Shown: positions 48,482 through 51,643 of the stretch, in pieces | Layout of the letters: each line of letters opens with the position of its first letter | How positions within the stretch are numbered: the first letter of the stretch is position 1 | Origin: Gammaproteobacteria bacterium | Lineage (GTDB): Bacteria > Pseudomonadota > Gammaproteobacteria > Eutrophobiales > Eutrophobiaceae | Length of the DNA: 51,643 nt | Assembly (NCBI GenBank): GCA_028279365.1 | Contig: JANQNX010000008.1 | Span: 1-51,643 of the forward strand | Direction of reading: 5' to 3' | Notes under the pieces: generated by a model | Told to the model about the DNA's origin: nothing | The model's input: only the letters and a program-made list of their open reading frames with translations | Database searches by the model: none | Position numbers and translations under genes: made by a program

Positions 48482-48898
48482 TTAATTCAGCTTCAGTTTG
48501 TAGCGTTTATTCAAATAGTAGAGCATTGAAATCAAGTCGTTGCGACTTAAGATGTCGCTGATTTTTTCTTCCGGCATCTCACAATTGTAAAGCTTGTCTG
48601 CCAGAAGCTCTGCACTGCCACTCTTATAAGGTTTTAGCGTACCGCGTTTAACTTTTTCCAACTCCTCTCCATTATCAATGCAGTATTTAAGCTTGCCGTA
48701 ACGACGGTTACGGCCCTTAAAAATGGATTTACCATGTTCGTAAGTCACGTCTGTTCGGCTACTGCTGCTACCAACACTACCGCTGCTGCGACTACTGCCA
48801 CCGCCATATACACCTGAGCTGCCTGAGGCTATAGCAATATCGCTAACCATGAAGGTGAATAATAATGTGCCGAGAAAGACAAGCTTCTTGTACAACAT
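48482..48898 (-). CDS. Exported protein resembling a cytochrome c without the haem motif
   Basis: A 138-residue protein with a signal peptide (ends AIASG), a Ser/Gly-rich linker (~25-50, GGGSSRSSGSVGSSSS) and a basic C-terminal domain (~52-138). That domain has the look of a small cytochrome c (HGKSIFKGRN, ELLADKLYNC, LISMLYYLNKRYKLKL) but has no CxxCH; only two Cys remain in the mature part (KYCIDNG, YNCEMPE), which may form a disulfide. It is divergent from the MNIO gene at 49054 with 155 bases between, so the two may be related functionally. The family is unknown to me. Confidence 0.7.
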   Translation of the reverse strand: MLYKKLVFLGTLLFTFMVSDIAIASGSSGVYGGGSSRSSGSVGSSSSRTDVTYEHGKSIFKGRNRRYGKLKYCIDNGEELEKVKRGTLKPYKSGSAELLADKLYNCEMPEEKISDILSRNDLISMLYYLNKRYKLKLN

Positions 48899-49053
48899 GG
48901 ATAAATCTCCCGTTTTTACAAATTAATGACCGGTAAATTGACCTGAAAAAGACACGCGAGTTCCTTTCTCGCTGTTTATTTACCCTAGTAAAAGAAAAAA
49001 AAGAGACATCAACATTAGCTGACCTTTCTTTTTAAAGTCATTAAACTATTTGA

Positions 49054-49941
49054 ATGAAACATATTGATTCATTACCTACGTTGGGTGTCGGCGCCAGCTT
49101 AAGTCTTTCTTCCGATCCGGACCCCGTCAAGTTGGTGCAAACTGAGGGTGGCCCTGCGTTTGTCGAATACGCCGGACTGGTTGATGTGGAACAGGTCATT
49201 GATGAAGTGGAGCGTGTTCGTGAAACTGGCGCGCCGGTATTGTTTCATCCTTCCTATATTAATTTTTGCGGTACGTTTACCAACGAAACAAGCTGGTTGG
49301 AAGCGACGGCCAGACACATTGAGACCGTCGAGTCGGCCTGGTTTGCGCAGGATGTGGCTTATTGCTTCTGGCGAGAAGGACATAGTTACTCGACTCAACT
49401 CGGCTATTTTATTCCTCCTGTGTTTAATGAAGCATCATTGGAAAAGGCCATCGAACGAGTGAAAGAAGTACAATCCATTGTGCCGGTCACAGTGGCAATA
49501 GAACCGCCGCCACTTTCGTTCTTTGCCGGTTCCATGCCGCTGTTTGATTTTTTTGGACAATTAGCCAACGAAGCTGACTGCGCCATCTTACTGGATATGG
49601 GGCACTTGGTGTCTTATGAAATGGCAAGTGGAAATAAGATAAAAGACGAACTTGATTATTTACCCGAACAGCGTGTGATCGAAGTGCACATTGCTGGCGG
49701 CAAGATTAAGAAAACTGAAACGGATTCGATCTATGTTGATGCGCATGAATGCGAAATTATTCAACCAACCTGGAACATGTTTGATGAGATGTTACCCAAA
49801 CTCCCGAACGTCAAAGCTGTTTGTTATGAATGTGAAAACGTTAAAGAGATCAGGGTCATGGACACACTCAGACGAATACGACGACAAGTCAAAAATTTAA
49901 GCACCAGCCAAAACCTGATTCAACAGATAGATGTGATGTAA
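49054..49941 (+). CDS. Divergent DUF692 / MNIO-family (multinuclear non-haem iron oxidase) enzyme
   Basis: A 295-residue TIM-barrel protein. Probable metal ligands follow the order seen in MNIO enzymes such as MbnB: His65 (LFHPSYI), Glu150 (AIEPPP), Asp181 and His184 (LLDMGHL), His212 (EVHIAGG), Asp229 and His231 (YVDAHEC) and Glu259 (CYECEN). The second conserved His, usually in a SDH motif, seems replaced: the segment reads AQDVAYCF. Known relatives modify Cys or other residues of ribosomal peptides, with a partner that binds the peptide. The next gene, overlapping by one base (TAATG), fits that partner. No short Cys-rich precursor gene is visible next to it. No clear ribosome site precedes ATG 49054. 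Confidence 0.72.
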   Translation: MKHIDSLPTLGVGASLSLSSDPDPVKLVQTEGGPAFVEYAGLVDVEQVIDEVERVRETGAPVLFHPSYINFCGTFTNETSWLEATARHIETVESAWFAQDVAYCFWREGHSYSTQLGYFIPPVFNEASLEKAIERVKEVQSIVPVTVAIEPPPLSFFAGSMPLFDFFGQLANEADCAILLDMGHLVSYEMASGNKIKDELDYLPEQRVIEVHIAGGKIKKTETDSIYVDAHECEIIQPTWNMFDEMLPKLPNVKAVCYECENVKEIRVMDTLRRIRRQVKNLSTSQNLIQQIDVM

Positions 49942-50861
49942 TGAGTCTTGCCGTTCAGGAACAGGTGTTGTTTGATTTGCTGTTTAATCAACAGGTTCGC
50001 GAACAATTTATCAAGAATCAAGAGTCGACGTTAGATAACTATTCATTGACTGATGATGAACGAAACGATTTTTTATCTATTAAAGCGGAGGCGCTGGCGC
50101 TGGATGCAAAAATGCGCGCCGGTTTATTGTTGTCTCATATTAGTCGATCGTTTCCCGTTTCATTCAGCTTACTCTCCTCCTTGCCTGATGGTTTAGCGTT
50201 ATTACGAAAAGGGATAAATACTGAATTCATGCATACGCCTCCGATTGAACGCGTCACGGCCTTTGGTAATTACTGCCGACAATCACTAGCAAATATTTCA
50301 TACACTGACCAACATGAGCTCAGTTTAATCATTGCAATTGTCGAAGCAGAATTAGGCATGACCTGGACTGCTGCGATGTTGAAACAAACTATTATTGAAC
50401 GAGGTAAGCCATTAGAAGAAACAAAGCAAGACAAACACGACTGGGCTAATAGACCAATTAAACTAGCTGATTATGTGAACGCAGCAATGTTACCTATGGC
50501 TTACTCACAACTAAAACAAAAACTTTGTCCCAAGAACACCTGTGACATCTGGAACGCGGTCAGTCAAAAACCGCTTGCCGCTGCACGAAGAAAAAAAATA
50601 TTACAGGAAGAAGATGGTCGTTTATTAATTGCTAAAGCAAAGATGACACATTTTTCACAATGCGATCCGGTAGTCGAACATCAAACGTTAGAGTTGTCTG
50701 AAGGCTTCGCGCATTTATTTCAGCATGTGAATGGCACAGCCAGCGTGACTCAATTATTAAATGCGTTTAAACAAGCCGGCGCGCCGGAAGCATTACTTAA
50801 AAGTGTTAAATCTGGTTTCAAGCAGCTGATCGATGAAGGTATGCTCATGCTGATCTCATGA
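49941..50861 (+). CDS. Probable MNIO partner / substrate-recognition protein
   Basis: A 306-residue soluble protein translated with the MNIO gene (TAATG overlap). The N-terminal ~45 residues (LLFNQQVREQFIKNQESTLD, then LTDDER) resemble the short helical leader or partner domains of RiPP systems. A central helical domain of unknown type follows. The C-terminal ~70 residues (LSEGFAHLFQHVNGTASVTQ, LIDEGMLML) have a PqqD-like winged-helix pattern as in RiPP recognition elements. It is not a clear DUF2063 protein. A role in presenting a peptide or protein to the MNIO enzyme is inferred from operon structure and these folds. Confidence 0.6.
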   Translation: MSLAVQEQVLFDLLFNQQVREQFIKNQESTLDNYSLTDDERNDFLSIKAEALALDAKMRAGLLLSHISRSFPVSFSLLSSLPDGLALLRKGINTEFMHTPPIERVTAFGNYCRQSLANISYTDQHELSLIIAIVEAELGMTWTAAMLKQTIIERGKPLEETKQDKHDWANRPIKLADYVNAAMLPMAYSQLKQKLCPKNTCDIWNAVSQKPLAAARRKKILQEEDGRLLIAKAKMTHFSQCDPVVEHQTLELSEGFAHLFQHVNGTASVTQLLNAFKQAGAPEALLKSVKSGFKQLIDEGMLMLIS

Positions 50862-51013
50862 TTTATATGACCCATATATACTCAATATTTTTTATAATGC
50901 GGAGTTTTCCTACACTATATAGACAGCAGAATTAGGAATTTTTCATATATTGAATAATATTAATTTCGGTTAATATGCGCAGCTTTTATTTTTCTAATAA
51001 TAAGGCAAAAACA

Positions 51014-51499
51014 ATGCGTTCTTTATTTTCAAAAGTAATTTTTGTGCTCACGCCCCTGCTTTTAGCGTCATCCTATACATATTCAGCCGATTTCATCGAA
51101 GTCAGTAAATCCGTGACAATTTCGAAAAATATTGACGAAGTCTGGAGTAAAGTAGGTGATTTCTGCGCGATTCAGGACTGGCATCCCGCAATAGAGAAAT
51201 GTGAGGCTTACGACGATCATGGAACAATGTATCGAACACTAACCTTGGGTGATGGTGCCACCATATCTGAGAAACACGCGGGGACAGAAACTAACAGTTA
51301 CAGCTATTTCATCAAAAAGAGCCCGCTTCCTGTCAAAGCATACAAAGCAACATTTATAGCAGAAGCTGACGGGGAAAACACAACCGTTACCTGGAGTACG
51401 CGCTTCAAAGCTAAGGATACAACCGATGAAGAAGCAAAAGCCGTAATTGAAGGTATCTTTGATGCAGGACTCTCATCAATAGCAGAAAGTTTTAAATAA
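51014..51499 (+). CDS. Exported SRPBCC (START-like) ligand-binding protein
   Basis: About 161 residues starting at MRSLFSKV (AAGG with eight-base spacing); an earlier in-frame ATG at 50975 would add a polar leader before the signal peptide and is rejected. The signal peptide ends SYTYSA. The mature part has the SRPBCC pattern VSKSVTISKNIDEVWSKVGD, then DWHPAIEKCE and a long C-terminal helix (DEEAKAVIEGIFDAGLSSIA). This matches polyketide-cyclase/MxaD-like proteins that bind hydrophobic ligands; a periplasmic location is typical of MxaD-like members. It lies 150 bases after the MNIO pair and may be a separate unit. Confidence 0.85.
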   Translation: MRSLFSKVIFVLTPLLLASSYTYSADFIEVSKSVTISKNIDEVWSKVGDFCAIQDWHPAIEKCEAYDDHGTMYRTLTLGDGATISEKHAGTETNSYSYFIKKSPLPVKAYKATFIAEADGENTTVTWSTRFKAKDTTDEEAKAVIEGIFDAGLSSIAESFK

Positions 51500-51515
51500 C
51501 GACTCGTCAATAAAA

Positions 51516-51541
51516 AAGGGACTAACATAGGTTAGTCCCTT
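51516..51541 (-). terminator. Intrinsic terminator of the porin gene
   Basis: AAGGGACTAAC, loop ATAG, GTTAGTCCCTT gives an 11-base-pair stem. On the minus strand it is followed by TTTTTTA, so it serves the porin gene that ends at 51572. It may also stop the convergent SRPBCC transcript, although no T-run follows on the plus strand. Confidence 0.85.
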
Positions 51542-51571
51542 CTACCTCTGCTCACCTATATAGGTAAGTGA

Positions 51572-51643
51572 TTACAAGCTGTAACGAACGAATGCCTGGA
51601 CATCCTGAGTGCGGTTAGCAATATCATCGTTGCCTTTCACTGC
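51572..51643 (-). CDS. Outer-membrane porin, C-terminal end only
   Basis: The last 23 codons of a gene that continues beyond the window. The frame reads AVKGNDDIANRTQDVQAF then VRYSL and a TAA stop at 51572. The terminal strand QAFVRYSL has the alternating pattern and final hydrophobic residue used by the BAM machinery, typical of Gram-negative general porins. It is followed by a strong terminator. The identity beyond 'porin-like beta-barrel' cannot be judged from this fragment. Confidence 0.6.
   Translation of the reverse strand, partial: AVKGNDDIANRTQDVQAFVRYSL

Overview
The window is chromosomal DNA from a Gram-negative gammaproteobacterium, probably marine or aquatic. The main evidence is a nearly canonical gammaproteobacterial block read on the minus strand from 44010 down to 30883: orn, nnr, tsaE, an AmiB/AmiC-type amidase, mutL, miaA, hfq, hflX, hflK, hflC, a DUF2065 gene, hisZ and purA. 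A Fur-controlled TonB receptor, VPLPA/PEP-CTERM exoproteins and an Rhs toxin also fit an environmental Gram-negative. I cannot name the species.

Layout. (1) 1-87 is tRNA-Leu(CAG). (2) 185-4809 (minus) holds a transglutaminase/DUF2126 protein, a single-domain BLUF photoreceptor and an Anbu-type proteasome homologue. (3) 4998-8447 (minus) is a three-domain lysophospholipid flippase/acyltransferase/acyl-ACP synthetase, divergent from an XRE regulator (8578-9324). (4) 9389-17244 looks like an iron-responsive island. It has a strong palindromic Fur box, a haem-type TonB receptor with an unusual repeat-bearing N-terminus, a possible divergent small RNA, and two minus-strand units of exported proteins. 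Five of these end in VPLPA/PEP-CTERM sorting signals and two are zinc metalloproteases. Fur-like sites lie ahead of both units, and a decayed copy of the XRE gene's 3' end closes the island. (5) 17355-30328 (minus) is one operon: a toroid/LRR/VCBS/ASPIC surface protein, a membrane-anchored protein, an exported coiled-coil protein, a 2.5-kilo-residue Rhs protein ending in a restriction-endonuclease-like toxin, and a probable immunity gene. (6) 30883-44010 is the housekeeping block. (7) 44133-51499 carries an M48 protease, a small cytochrome c, an NTF2-like protein, a divergent pair of glycosyltransferases for lipid-linked sugars, an exported cytochrome-like protein without a haem motif, a divergent DUF692/MNIO enzyme with its partner, and an exported SRPBCC protein. 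The window ends inside the 3' end of a porin.

How the parts work together. In the island, iron limitation would relieve Fur repression of the receptor and of the metalloproteases and other anchored exoproteins together. This suggests, by inference only, that proteins are broken down at the cell surface to release haem or iron. The Rhs operon reads as a delivered toxin with dedicated surface partners and immunity. The MNIO pair suggests peptide or protein modification of an unknown substrate. These three regions, together with the Anbu/BLUF neighbourhood, hold the least ordinary biology; everything else is conventional.
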